The notes: generated from the sequence alone by a model not told the origin. A stretch of DNA of 64,000 nt from Alphaproteobacteria bacterium (GCA_016793165.1 JAEULA010000016.1:124001-188000); one strand, 5' to 3'; shown: positions 52,800 to 61,844, counted from the stretch's first letter. Numbers and translations: made by a program.

Positions 52800-53558
52800 T
52801 CAGTACTGCCCTTCGCCTGGAGCCGGCTTGCGGCGCCCGACGCGGCGGTAGGCGTCCTCGGGGATCTGCGCTGCCGACTTGTAGAAGTGCCAGTGGCAGG
52901 GCTTCGAGGCGTCCGGATCGTAGCCCGTGACCCACAGCGGATGGCCGCCCCACTCCATCGGCAGGATCTCGTTCACCGTGCAATGCAGGCAATAATACGG
53001 CACGTCCTTGCGGCCCCAGCTCCAGTCGTGGGCCTCGCGCGTCGTGCCGAACGAATAGGGCGGGTCGAGGCGGGACGGCGTGCCGTCGACCGGATCGCCG
53101 CGGCGCATCCGGCCGCCGCTGCCGCACGGATCCATGCGAATCGAAAACCGATCGGCCTCCTCGATCACCTCGATGCCGCCGTCCTGCTGCGGGCCGCAGC
53201 GATGGCTGCGCATGATCTCGGCGGTGAGGCGGACGCGGTCCTCGACGGACAGCCTCAGGAAGGCCTTCCACGTCCGCCGCAGCATCCATGTCGCCTGGCT
53301 CGCCCGCAGGCACTCGTACATCGCCTCCTCACCGAATTTCTCGGCGATGCGCGAGAGCAGGTCCCATATCCAGTCGCACATGAGGTCGTGGAGCGACTTG
53401 CCCTCGGCGATCATGTAGCGCGCGAGCGCCTTCGCCTCGTCGAGGCGGCCGGCGTCGATCGCCTCGATGATCCGCGCCGGCGTGGCGGTGCCGAGTTCCG
53501 GCCAATCGTCCTGCCGCACGTCTCGCCCGACGATCGCCATTTCCGACAGCTTCAGCAT
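52800..53558 (-). CDS. Conserved Cys/His-rich protein of unknown function
   Basis: 252 aa, not recognised. The N-terminal half is helical and resembles a bundle domain (about 25-110). The C-terminal half carries striking invariant-looking residues: C121 in HRCGPQQDGG, C145 in MDPCGSGGRM, C190-x-H192-C193 in YYCLHC, H206 in GGHPLW and C221-H222-x-H224 in PCHWHFY. This pattern suggests a metal or Fe-S/haem site, or a redox enzyme. It is transcribed divergently from the 2-oxoacid dehydrogenase operon, with a shared operator-like dyad between. ATG 53558 is used; a longer upstream frame is a shadow. Confidence 0.75.
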   Translation of the reverse strand: MLKLSEMAIVGRDVRQDDWPELGTATPARIIEAIDAGRLDEAKALARYMIAEGKSLHDLMCDWIWDLLSRIAEKFGEEAMYECLRASQATWMLRRTWKAFLRLSVEDRVRLTAEIMRSHRCGPQQDGGIEVIEEADRFSIRMDPCGSGGRMRRGDPVDGTPSRLDPPYSFGTTREAHDWSWGRKDVPYYCLHCTVNEILPMEWGGHPLWVTGYDPDASKPCHWHFYKSAAQIPEDAYRRVGRRKPAPGEGQY

Positions 53559-53626
53559 CGCGCCTCCCGTCCCGGCATCCGGGTTTCGTCGATGCCGTCC
53601 CGCCCGTGGCCCGACTCTACGAAATA

Positions 53627-53640
53627 TGAACCATGGGTCA
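53627..53640. promoter_or_regulatory. Operator-like dyad, site 3 of the shared motif
   Basis: TGAACCATGGGTCA, imperfect palindrome, lies between the uncharacterised gene and the E1 alpha gene; an inverted half-site GTTCAT follows at 53643-53648. On the minus strand it precedes TAGAGT, a -10-like hexamer. It matches site 1 (48822) in 12 of 14 positions. Confidence 0.5.
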
Positions 53641-53780
53641 CAGTTCATTGCGCTTCCACCCCCGGGCGCCGCTGGGGTAGCGTTGCGTCGATCGGCGGCG
53701 CGGTCCCCGGCGACGTCGCCGCGCGCCGCGGGATCGACCGCCGGCGCCGCGATGGCGCGACGGCGCCGGAGAGACCATCC

Positions 53781-54743
53781 ATGGCCGACCCCAGCGGCAC
53801 CCACGACATCGCCTGGCGCCTGCTGCGCACCATGATTCTGATCCGCCGCGTCGAGGAGCGACTGGCGCGCCTCTTCGCCGACGGCGAGATCCCCGGCTTC
53901 ATCCATCTCAGCATCGGACAGGAGGCGATCGCGGCCGGCTTCGGGGCCTGCCTCGCACCGGCCGACACGCTCGCGTCGACGCATCGCGGCCACGGCCACT
54001 GCCTCGCGAAGGGCGTGACGGCCGCCGCGCTGATCGCCGAGGTCATGGGCCGCGATACCGGCGCCTGCCGAGGCCGAGGCGGCTCGATGCATGTCGCGGA
54101 CCTGTCGGTCGGCATGCTCGGCGCGAACGGGATCGTCGGCGCCGGCGTTCCGATCGCGCTCGGCAGCGCGCTCGCGCACAAGACGCTCGGCCGCGACGCC
54201 GCGGCGATCGCCTTCTTCGGCGACGGCGCGCTCGCTGAAGGCGCCGTCTACGAGGCGCTGAATCTCGCGGCCGCCTGGGCGGTGCCGCTCGTCTTCGCTT
54301 GCGAACGCAACGGCTGGTCCGAGTTCTCGCCCGCGGACCGCGGCTTCGCCGGCGACCTGGAGGCCCTGGCGACGAGCTTCGGGATCCCGTATGCGCGCGT
54401 CGACGGCGACGACGCGCTCGCGGTCCACGCCGCCGTCGCGCCGATCGTCGCAGCCGTCCGCCGCGAGCGGCAGCCGCGCCTGATCGAGTGCGTCACCCAT
54501 CGCGTGCACGGGCATTTCGAGGGCGATCCGCAGCGCTACCGCCCGGCGGCCGACCGCGAGGCGGCGCGCGCCGCCGATCCGATCGCGCGCCTGCTGGCCA
54601 AGCTCGGTGGCGACGAGGCCACGCGCCGTCGCGCCGAATCGATCGAGGCCGAGATCGCGGCCGAGGTCGATGCCGCCGTCGCCGCGGCGCGCGCCGCCCC
54701 AGGCGCGGACCGCGTCGCCGCCGCCGAGGACGTCTATGGCTGA
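53781..54743 (+). CDS. Thiamine-diphosphate-dependent dehydrogenase E1 component, alpha subunit
   Basis: 320 aa, size and motifs of acetoin dehydrogenase or branched-chain 2-oxoacid dehydrogenase E1 alpha. The GDG...N thiamine diphosphate motif is FFGDGALAEGAVYEALNLAA with ACERNG 15 residues later; the N-terminal RRVEERLARLF and the STHRGHGHCLAKG loop are typical. The start has GGAGAG upstream. It heads an operon E1a, E1b, crotonase, E2 and further beta-oxidation-like genes. Oxidative decarboxylation or cleavage of a diketone is the likely reaction; which is not certain. Confidence 0.92.
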   Translation: MADPSGTHDIAWRLLRTMILIRRVEERLARLFADGEIPGFIHLSIGQEAIAAGFGACLAPADTLASTHRGHGHCLAKGVTAAALIAEVMGRDTGACRGRGGSMHVADLSVGMLGANGIVGAGVPIALGSALAHKTLGRDAAAIAFFGDGALAEGAVYEALNLAAAWAVPLVFACERNGWSEFSPADRGFAGDLEALATSFGIPYARVDGDDALAVHAAVAPIVAAVRRERQPRLIECVTHRVHGHFEGDPQRYRPAADREAARAADPIARLLAKLGGDEATRRRAESIEAEIAAEVDAAVAAARAAPGADRVAAAEDVYG

Positions 54744-55710
54744 GCTTCGCTACGGCAAGGCGATCAACCAGGCGCTCGCGGATGCGATGCGTGCCGACCC
54801 ACGTGTCGTGCTGATCGGCGAGGACATCGCCACCGCGGGCGGACCGTTCGGCGTCACGCGAGGCCTGCTCGACGCCTTCGGGCCCGCCCGCGTCCTCGAC
54901 GCGCCGATCTCCGAAGGGGCGATCGTCGGCGCAGCCGTCGGCGCGGCGCTCTGCGGACTCAAGCCGGTCGCGGAGATCATGTTCATGGACTTCGTCACGC
55001 TCGCCATGGACCAGCTGGTCAATCAGGCGGCGAAGGCGCGGTTCATGTTCGGCGGCCGCGGCGGCGTGCCGCTCGTCGTGCGGACGCCGCACGGCGGCGG
55101 CCTCAGCGCCGGCCCGCAGCATTCCCAATGCCTGGAGGCCTGGCTCGCCCACGTGCCCGGCCTGAAGGTCGTGGCGCCCGCGACCGTCGCCGACGCCTAC
55201 GGCCTCGTGCGCAGTGCCATCGACGATCCCGACCCGGTGGTCGTGATCGAGCACAAGGGCCTCTACGCCGCAGCGGAGCCGATCACGTCGCCGCTGTCCG
55301 CCGTGCCCATCGGCCAGGCCCGGGTCGTCCGCGAAGGGACCGATGTCACCATCGTCACCTACGGCGCGATGCTCGGCGAGGCCCTCGTCGCGGCCGACCG
55401 GCTGGCCGCCGATGGCATGCGATGCGAGATCGTCGATCTCCGGACCCTGCAGCCGTGGGACGAGGCCGCCGTGCTCGCCTCGCTGGCGCGCACCCACCGG
55501 CTCGTCGTCGCGCACGAGGCCGTCGAGGCCTTCGGCATCGGCGCCGAGATCGCCGCGCGCATGGCGGACATCGGATTCGACGAGCTCGATGCGCCGATCA
55601 TCCGCGTCGGCGCACCGTTCACGCCGGTGCCGTTCGCGAAGCCGCTCGAGGATGCCTATCGTCCCGACGCGGCGCGCATCGCCGCCGCCTGCCGCCGAGC
55701 CGTGGAGTAG
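54736..55710 (+). CDS. Thiamine-diphosphate-dependent dehydrogenase E1 component, beta subunit
   Basis: 324 aa transketolase-type pyrimidine-binding and C-terminal domains. Features: ALADAMRADPRVVLIGEDIA (about 11-30), VRTPHGGGLSAGPQHSQ (about 116-132) and VAHEAVEAFGIGAEIAA. ATG 54736 lies inside the last codons of the alpha gene (8 nt overlap). It forms the E1 heterotetramer with the preceding product. No E3 (dihydrolipoyl dehydrogenase) is in the window; a housekeeping one may serve. Confidence 0.93.
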   Translation: MAELRYGKAINQALADAMRADPRVVLIGEDIATAGGPFGVTRGLLDAFGPARVLDAPISEGAIVGAAVGAALCGLKPVAEIMFMDFVTLAMDQLVNQAAKARFMFGGRGGVPLVVRTPHGGGLSAGPQHSQCLEAWLAHVPGLKVVAPATVADAYGLVRSAIDDPDPVVVIEHKGLYAAAEPITSPLSAVPIGQARVVREGTDVTIVTYGAMLGEALVAADRLAADGMRCEIVDLRTLQPWDEAAVLASLARTHRLVVAHEAVEAFGIGAEIAARMADIGFDELDAPIIRVGAPFTPVPFAKPLEDAYRPDAARIAAACRRAVE

Positions 55711-55713
55711 ACG

Positions 55714-56499
55714 ATGAGTGAAGCCCGCATCCTGTCCGAGCGCGACGGCGCGGTCGGCCTGCTGACCATCAACCGGCCCAAGGTCCTCAACGCGCTCGAC
55801 CTGCCGACCCTGTCCGAGCTCGACCAGGCGCTCGCGGCGATGGAGGCGGACGCGGCGATCCGGGTGATCGTGTTGACCGGTGCCGGCGATCGCGCCTTCG
55901 TGGCGGGCGGCGACATCCGCGATCTCGAATCGCGGCAGGGCCTCGCCCACTACTCGGAATTCGCGGAGGTCATCCATCGCGTCTTCCGCCGCCTCGAGAC
56001 GATCGACAAGCCGACGATCGCCGCCGTCAACGGCTTCGCGCTCGGCGGCGGAACCGAGCTGATCCTGTGCTGCGACCTGCGTCTGGTCGCCGCCGAGGCG
56101 CGGCTCGGCGTGCCGGAGATCACGCTTGGCCTGTTCCCGGGCGCGGGCGGCAGCCAGCGCCTGATCCGGCAGGTGCCGCTGTGCCGCGCCAAGGAGCTCA
56201 TGTTCGTCGGCGAGCAGATCTCAGCCGACGAGGCCGTCGCGATCGGGCTGGTCAATCGTGTCGTGCCGCGCGCCACCCTGCGCGACGAGGCGATGGCGCT
56301 GGCGCGCAAGATCGCGGCCCGCTCGCCGCTCGTCCTCAAGCTGCTCAAGCGCGCGCTGCGCGACGGCGCCGACATGCCGCTGACGTCGGCGCTGGCGCAC
56401 GAGCAGGCCATGATCGGCCTGGTCCTCGACAGCGCCGACGCCCACGAAGGCTGCCGGGCGTTCCTGGAGAAGCGGGCACCGGAGTTCAGGGGCAGCTGA
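55714..56499 (+). CDS. Enoyl-CoA hydratase
   Basis: 261 aa crotonase. Both catalytic glutamates are in place: the GGGTELILCCD motif (Glu near 114) and LGVPEITLGLFPGAGG (Glu near 134). Oxyanion-hole segments FVAGGDI are present. It should hydrate a 2-enoyl-CoA. It is inserted between the E1 beta and E2 genes and ends in a TGATG overlap with E2, so it is part of the same transcription unit. Confidence 0.92.
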   Translation: MSEARILSERDGAVGLLTINRPKVLNALDLPTLSELDQALAAMEADAAIRVIVLTGAGDRAFVAGGDIRDLESRQGLAHYSEFAEVIHRVFRRLETIDKPTIAAVNGFALGGGTELILCCDLRLVAAEARLGVPEITLGLFPGAGGSQRLIRQVPLCRAKELMFVGEQISADEAVAIGLVNRVVPRATLRDEAMALARKIAARSPLVLKLLKRALRDGADMPLTSALAHEQAMIGLVLDSADAHEGCRAFLEKRAPEFRGS

Positions 56500-57644
56500 T
56501 GGCGGCCGGCCTCGTGTTCCGCATGCCGAAGCTCGGCCTCACGATGGAGGAGGCGGTCGTCACCGGCTGGCAGGTCGAGGAGGGCGATCGCTTCGCCGCA
56601 GGGCAGACGCTGGTCGTCGTCGAGACGGACAAGATCGCAAGCGAGATCGAGGCGCCACGCGCCGGCATCCTGCGCCGCAAACTCGCTCGGCCCGGCGAGA
56701 CCAAGGCGGTCGGGGACCCTCTGGCCGAGCTTGAGGTCGATGGCGCCCACGACACGCCACCGACGTCGCGAGCGCAGCCGACTTCGGCGCCGCGCTCCGC
56801 GTCCGATCGCATCCTGGCGACTCCGTTGGCCCGCCGGCTCGCGCAGGATGCGGCCATCGACCTGCGCACGATCGCGGGATCCGGGCCGCGCGGCCGGATC
56901 CGGGCGCGGGACCTTCCGACCACCGCGCCGGCGCCGACGCCGGAGCTGCCGTCCGACGGCGTGGCACAGGCACGCCAGCGCGTCGTGGCGCAGCGGATGG
57001 TCGCCGCCAAGCGCGACATCCCGCATTTCTATCTGGCGAGCGAGGTCGACGTCACGGCGCTGGAATCCCTGCGCGCGCAGCTCAAGGCCGAAGGCCGCCG
57101 CCTCACGCTGACGCACTTCCTGCTCGCGTCCATCGCCCGCGCGCTCCGCGGCCAGCCGGCCGTCAACCGGCTCTGGCGCGACGACTCGATCCATCAGCCC
57201 GCTTCGGTCGAGATCGGCCTGGCGATCGACACGCCCGCCGGCCTCGTGGCGCCCACGCTCAGGGACGTCGGCGATGCCGACATCTGGACCATCGCCCGGC
57301 GCGCCGACGCGCTGACCGATCGCGCGCGGGTCGGATCCCTGACCGCGGCCGATGCGGGAGGCAGCCCGACGATGACGCTGTCGAACGCCGGCATGCACGA
57401 TGTCACGTGGATGACCTCGATCATTCCGCCCGGACAGTCCGCGATCCTGGGCGTCGGCACCACGCGATCGATCTTCCGGCCCGATGCCGCCGGCCGGCCA
57501 GAGCTGCGCCGCGAGCTCGGCCTCGTCCTGTCCTGCGACCACCGCGTCTTCGACGGCGTCGCCGGCCTCGCGCTGCTGAACGGGATCCGGGCGCATCTCC
57601 TGCGGCCGCTCGGGCTGCTGCTGACCCCCTCCTCTGAAGGTTAG
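56499..57644 (+). CDS. Dihydrolipoamide acyltransferase, E2 component
   Basis: 381 aa. One lipoyl domain with lipoylated Lys in VETDKIASEI (K45), a flexible Pro/Ser/Ala linker, an E3/E1-binding segment (about 105-140, LARRLAQDAAIDL) and a catalytic domain with the H348-x3-D352-G motif (CDHRVFDG). This size suits acetoin- or branched-chain-type complexes rather than pyruvate dehydrogenase. It would pass the acyl group to CoA. The enoyl-CoA hydratase stop overlaps its start. Confidence 0.92.
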   Translation: MAAGLVFRMPKLGLTMEEAVVTGWQVEEGDRFAAGQTLVVVETDKIASEIEAPRAGILRRKLARPGETKAVGDPLAELEVDGAHDTPPTSRAQPTSAPRSASDRILATPLARRLAQDAAIDLRTIAGSGPRGRIRARDLPTTAPAPTPELPSDGVAQARQRVVAQRMVAAKRDIPHFYLASEVDVTALESLRAQLKAEGRRLTLTHFLLASIARALRGQPAVNRLWRDDSIHQPASVEIGLAIDTPAGLVAPTLRDVGDADIWTIARRADALTDRARVGSLTAADAGGSPTMTLSNAGMHDVTWMTSIIPPGQSAILGVGTTRSIFRPDAAGRPELRRELGLVLSCDHRVFDGVAGLALLNGIRAHLLRPLGLLLTPSSEG

Positions 57645-57647
57645 ACG

Positions 57648-58820
57648 ATGGATTTCGCCCTCGCTGAGCACCAGAAGCTGATGCTCGAGACCGCGCGGCA
57701 GATCGGCCGCGAATTCGGCGTCGAGTATTGGCGCCGGCTCGACGCCGAGAAGCGGTTCCCGGCCGAGATGTGGCAGGCCATCTGCAAGGCCGGCCTCTGC
57801 GGCGTCGCGCTGCCCGAGGCCCACGGCGGCTCGGGGCTCGGCATGCTCGACCTCGCGCTCGTCATCGAGGCGCTGACCGAGGGCGGCGCGGGTGCGACCC
57901 TCGCCCAGGTCTTCATGGTCAATCCGATCTTCGGCGGGGTCGCCCTGTCCCGCTACGCCAGCGCCGAGATGCGCGACGCCTACCTACCCAAGATCATTTC
58001 GGGCGAGATCAACTGCTGCATGGCGCTCACCGAGCCCGATGCCGGCAGCAACACGCTGGAGATCCGGACCTTCGCGACACCCGTCGGCAACGGCTGGCGG
58101 CTCAACGGCCGCAAGGTCTGGATCACGGCGGTGCCGGATGCGCAGAAGATGCTCGTCGTCGCGCGCACCAAGACCGTCGCCGAGTCGACGCGCCGCACCG
58201 ACGGCATCAGCCTCTTTTTCATCGACGTGGAGCGCTCCGGCCTCACCTTCAGCCCGATCGAGAAGGTCGGCACCCATACGCTCTCCGCGAGCGCCGTCTT
58301 CTTCGATGACGTCAAGGTCGACGGCGCGGAGCTCATCGGCACGCTGCACGGCGGCTGGCCCGAGCTGCTGCACGTCCTGAACACCGAGCGGATCGTCACG
58401 ACCGCCGGCCTCGTGGGCGCCGCGCGCCTGGCGACCCGGTTGGCCGTCGACTACGCGCGCGAGCGCAAGGTCTTCAATGGCACGCCGATCGGCGCCTACC
58501 AGGGCCTCCAGTTCCCCCTCGCGCGCGCCACGGCGGAGATCGAGGCCGCATCCACGCTCAATCTGAAGGCCGCCTGGAAATGCGACCAGGGCCTGCCCTA
58601 CGGCAGCGAGGCGAACATGGCGAAGGTCGTGTCGGCGCGGGCCGCCACCGACGCGATCGAGCGTGCGATGCAGACTCTGGGCGGCATGGGCTACGCGAAG
58701 GAGTTCCATGTCGAGCGCCTCTGGCGCGACGCGCGGCTGTTCCTCTTCGCGCCCGTCTCCGAGGAGATGGCGCTCAACTTCATCGCCGTGCACGACCTGA
58801 AGATGCCGCGCAGCTACTAG
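57648..58820 (+). CDS. Acyl-CoA dehydrogenase
   Basis: 390 aa, complete family architecture: EHQKLMLETARQIGREFG at the N-terminus, the FAD-binding CMALTEPDAGSNTLEIRT, GRKVWITAVPDAQKML and, near the C-terminus, QTLGGMGYAKEFHVERLWRD. AAGG lies upstream of the ATG, 3 nt after the E2 stop. It is a homodimer/tetramer-type enzyme, in contrast to the two-gene dehydrogenase at 42921-45124, so the cluster has two separate dehydrogenation steps. Confidence 0.93.
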   Translation: MDFALAEHQKLMLETARQIGREFGVEYWRRLDAEKRFPAEMWQAICKAGLCGVALPEAHGGSGLGMLDLALVIEALTEGGAGATLAQVFMVNPIFGGVALSRYASAEMRDAYLPKIISGEINCCMALTEPDAGSNTLEIRTFATPVGNGWRLNGRKVWITAVPDAQKMLVVARTKTVAESTRRTDGISLFFIDVERSGLTFSPIEKVGTHTLSASAVFFDDVKVDGAELIGTLHGGWPELLHVLNTERIVTTAGLVGAARLATRLAVDYARERKVFNGTPIGAYQGLQFPLARATAEIEAASTLNLKAAWKCDQGLPYGSEANMAKVVSARAATDAIERAMQTLGGMGYAKEFHVERLWRDARLFLFAPVSEEMALNFIAVHDLKMPRSY

Positions 58821-58828
58821 GGCCCGCC

Positions 58829-59602
58829 ATGCGCGATCGACGGATCCTCGTCACCGGCGGCGCAAGCGGCATCGGCAAGGCCTGCGTCGATCGTCTCGCG
58901 GCGTTGGGCGCCCGGCCGATCGTCGCCGACCGGATGCGCGCCAGCGACGGCCTCGCCGCGGACGACGACGGCCATCTCGGACTGCGGCTGGACGTGCTCG
59001 ATGCCGACGCCGTCGAGCGCGCCGTGGCGGCGATCGAGGACTCGCAAGGCCCGCTCGACGGGCTCGTGAACGCCGCCGGCATCCTGCAGCGGACCGTTCC
59101 GCCGACCGGCATGGACATGGCGGAGTGGGACCGCGTGGTCGGCGTCGATCTCCGGGGCAGCTACGTCGCCTGCCGCGCCGTCGGATCGCGAATGGCGGAA
59201 CGCGGGCGCGGCGCGATCGTCAACATCGCATCGATTTCCGGAATGACGTCGGGACCGCTGCACGCCTACGGCCCGGCGAAGGCCGGCGTGATCCAGCTCA
59301 CGAGCACGCTGGCCGGCGAGTGGGGCCGGCGCGGCGTCCGCGTGAACTGCGTGTCGCCGGGGTTCACCGAGACGCCCGCCCTCCGGAAGGGATTCGACAA
59401 GGGGGTCCTGCGCGAGGACAAGCTGACCGCCGCCACGGCGCTGGGCCGCCTGGTCCGCGCCACCGAGATCGCCGCCGCCGTCGCCTGGCTGCTGAGCGAC
59501 GATGCCGGCGCCATCACCGGGATCAACCTGCCCGTCGATGCCGGCTTCCTGTGCGGCGTCACCTGGCCGGCCTATGGCGGCATTCGAGGAGCAACAGCGT
59601 GA
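58829..59602 (+). CDS. SDR family oxidoreductase
   Basis: 257 aa. Cofactor motif TGGASGIGKA (about 7-16), NAAG, catalytic IASISG and YGPAKAG, with a C-terminal INLPVDAGFL. It probably oxidises a hydroxyacyl intermediate or reduces an oxo group. Its stop overlaps the GTG of the next gene (GTGA), and it starts 8 nt after the acyl-CoA dehydrogenase stop. Confidence 0.91.
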   Translation: MRDRRILVTGGASGIGKACVDRLAALGARPIVADRMRASDGLAADDDGHLGLRLDVLDADAVERAVAAIEDSQGPLDGLVNAAGILQRTVPPTGMDMAEWDRVVGVDLRGSYVACRAVGSRMAERGRGAIVNIASISGMTSGPLHAYGPAKAGVIQLTSTLAGEWGRRGVRVNCVSPGFTETPALRKGFDKGVLREDKLTAATALGRLVRATEIAAAVAWLLSDDAGAITGINLPVDAGFLCGVTWPAYGGIRGATA

Positions 59603-61719
59603 GCAACGGGCCCGTATCCCTCACCGTCCGGGGCGGCTGCGCCCATGTCGTCGTCGACAATCCGCCGGTCAACGCCCTGTCGCGCGATGTGCGCGCGGGG
59701 ATCGAAACCGCGATGCGTGCGGCGCTGGCCGACCGGTCGGCCGACTGCATCGTGATCCGTGCAGCCGGACGGACCTTCGTCGCCGGCGGCGACATCGGCG
59801 AGTTCGACGGACCTCTCCTGCCGCCGGACATGAACGACGTCGTCGCGCTCGTGGAGACCAGCGACAAGCCCGTCGTCGCGGCGCTGCACGGAACCGTGCT
59901 CGGCGGCGGCCTCGAGCTCGCGCTCGGTTGCCACGCGCGCGTGGCGGCGAGCGAGACCCGGCTGGGGCTTCCGGAGGTCACGCTCGGCCTCATCCCCGGC
60001 GCCGGCGGCACGCGTCGACTGCCGCGAGCGATCGGCTTGCGCAAGGCGCTCGACATGATCGTCGAAGGCGCACCCATCCGGGCCGGCGAGGCGCGCACGC
60101 TCGGCCTGGTCGATGAGATCGTCGACGGGGATCTGCCCGCCGCGGCCGAGACGCTGGCGCGCAGCCTGGTCGGAACCGACCTGGCGCCCAGGCGGCTCGG
60201 CTCCGCGGCACGGGCGACCGCCGGGGAGGACGTCGACGCGATCCTCGCCGCGGCGCGCGCGCGTGTGGCACAGAGCTGGCCCTGGTCGACGGCGCGGCGG
60301 GCGGCGATCGAGTCCGTCGCGCAGGGGGTCGACAACGAGCTGGATGCCGCGCTCGCGCGCGAGCGCGCGCTGTTCGAGCAATGCCGCGCCGGCGGCGAGT
60401 CGAAGGCGCTGATCCACATGTTCTTCGCCGAGCGCGACGCGGTTCGCGTCCCGGCCTGGGCCGCGGCCGCCAATGCGATGCCGATCGCCCGGGTCGGCGT
60501 CGTCGGCGGCGGAACCATGGGGCGCGGCATCGCGATCGTCTTCGCTGCCGCCGGCATCCCGACGCTGCTTCACGACAGCAATCCCGCCGCGCGGGCCGCG
60601 GCGCGCGTCGGGATCGACGCGCATTTCAAGTCGCAGGCCGAGCGCGGGCGCCTGGCCCCGGAAGCCGCGCAGGCCGCCGCGGCGGCGGCGACGATCGTCG
60701 ACTCGCTCGACGCGTTCGCACCCGTCGACCTGGTGGTCGAGGCGGCGTTCGAGCAGATGGCCGTGAAGCTCGAGGTCTTCCGTCAGCTCGACCGCGTCAC
60801 CAGGCCTGACGCCGTCCTGGCCACCAACACGTCGACGCTCGATGTCGAGGCGATCGCACGGGCGACGGGCCGCCCCGACAACGTGCTTGGCATGCACTTC
60901 TTCAGCCCGGCGCCCGTCATGCGGCTGCTCGAGATCGTCCGCACGCCGCTGACCGGTGCAAGTGCGCTGCGCAGCGTCGTCGACCTGTCGCGACGGATCG
61001 GCAAGACCGGGATCGTCGTCGGCAACGCCTTCGGTTTCGTCGCCAACCGGATGATCTTCGAGTACCAGCGCCAGGGGGAGTTCCTGGTCGAGGAAGGCGC
61101 GTCGCCGGAGCAGGTCGACCGCGTCCTGGTCGAATTCGGCATGCCGATGGGTCCTTTCGCGATGGCCGACATGGCGGGGCTCGACGTCGCATGGTTCCTG
61201 CGCAAGGAGATCCCGCAGATGCGGCCGGCCGGTCGCCGCTATAGCGCCCTCGCCGACCACATCTGCGAGCGCGGCTGGTTCGGGCAGAAGACCGGGCGCG
61301 GCTGGTTCCGCTACGAGGCCGGCGGCCGCAAGCCGCTGCCGCATCCCGAGGTCGACGCGCTGGTCGACGCGGAGCGCCGGCGGCTCGGCCTGTCGCCGCG
61401 CACGGTCGCGGACGAGGAGATCCGCGAACGCTGCCTGTTCGCGCTGGTGAACGAGGCCGCGCGGCTTCTCGACGAAGGCCTCGCGGCGCGCCCCGGCGAC
61501 ATCGACGTCATCTACGCGCAGGGCTTCGGCTTCCCGCGCTGGCGCGGCGGGCCGCTGCATTGGGCCGACGCGATCGGCGTCGCGCATGTCCATCGCCGCG
61601 TAGAGGCCTATCACGACGCCGGCGATCCCTGGCTGCAGCCGGCACCGCTGCTCGCCCGCATGGCCGCCGAGGGCGTGAAGTTCTCGGAACTCGAACGCAA
61701 GGCATGGATCAGGCGATGA
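59599..61719 (+). CDS. Fused enoyl-CoA hydratase / 3-hydroxyacyl-CoA dehydrogenase (FadB/FadJ-like)
   Basis: 706 aa bifunctional enzyme. Residues 1-190 are a crotonase with both glutamates (E106 in GGGLELALGC, E126 in LPEVTLG). Residues about 296-480 form the NAD-binding domain (VGVVGGGTMGRG) with catalytic GMHFFSPAPVM. About 480-706 are the C-terminal helical domains (GFVANRMIFEYQ, GFPRWRGGPLHWAD). GTG start at 59599 with GAGGAG upstream. It performs hydration and 3-hydroxyacyl-CoA oxidation. The next short ORF looks like the remains of the thiolase that would complete the sequence. Confidence 0.93.
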   Translation: MSNGPVSLTVRGGCAHVVVDNPPVNALSRDVRAGIETAMRAALADRSADCIVIRAAGRTFVAGGDIGEFDGPLLPPDMNDVVALVETSDKPVVAALHGTVLGGGLELALGCHARVAASETRLGLPEVTLGLIPGAGGTRRLPRAIGLRKALDMIVEGAPIRAGEARTLGLVDEIVDGDLPAAAETLARSLVGTDLAPRRLGSAARATAGEDVDAILAAARARVAQSWPWSTARRAAIESVAQGVDNELDAALARERALFEQCRAGGESKALIHMFFAERDAVRVPAWAAAANAMPIARVGVVGGGTMGRGIAIVFAAAGIPTLLHDSNPAARAAARVGIDAHFKSQAERGRLAPEAAQAAAAAATIVDSLDAFAPVDLVVEAAFEQMAVKLEVFRQLDRVTRPDAVLATNTSTLDVEAIARATGRPDNVLGMHFFSPAPVMRLLEIVRTPLTGASALRSVVDLSRRIGKTGIVVGNAFGFVANRMIFEYQRQGEFLVEEGASPEQVDRVLVEFGMPMGPFAMADMAGLDVAWFLRKEIPQMRPAGRRYSALADHICERGWFGQKTGRGWFRYEAGGRKPLPHPEVDALVDAERRRLGLSPRTVADEEIRERCLFALVNEAARLLDEGLAARPGDIDVIYAQGFGFPRWRGGPLHWADAIGVAHVHRRVEAYHDAGDPWLQPAPLLARMAAEGVKFSELERKAWIRR

Positions 61720-61844
61720 GCGAAGCTGCACTCGTCGACGTCGCGCGGACTCCCGTCGGCAAGGCGGCGGCCCGCGGCAGCCTTCACGTGATCCGCGGCT
61801 TCGCCGTCGCAGGCCGCGCCCCGATCGAAATCGGAGTCGCCTGA
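61716..61844 (+). pseudogene. N-terminal remnant of a thiolase
   Basis: 42 codons starting by ATGA overlap with the fused beta-oxidation gene. The first residues, ALVDVARTPVGKA, match the beginning of acetyl-CoA acyltransferases, then GRGSL-like sequence and an unrelated tail run to a stop that overlaps the next start (TGATG). None of the thiolase catalytic Cys, His or Cys residues remain. Retained start overlaps imply a deletion in a formerly coupled operon; alternatively a small translated coupler peptide persists. Confidence 0.65.
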
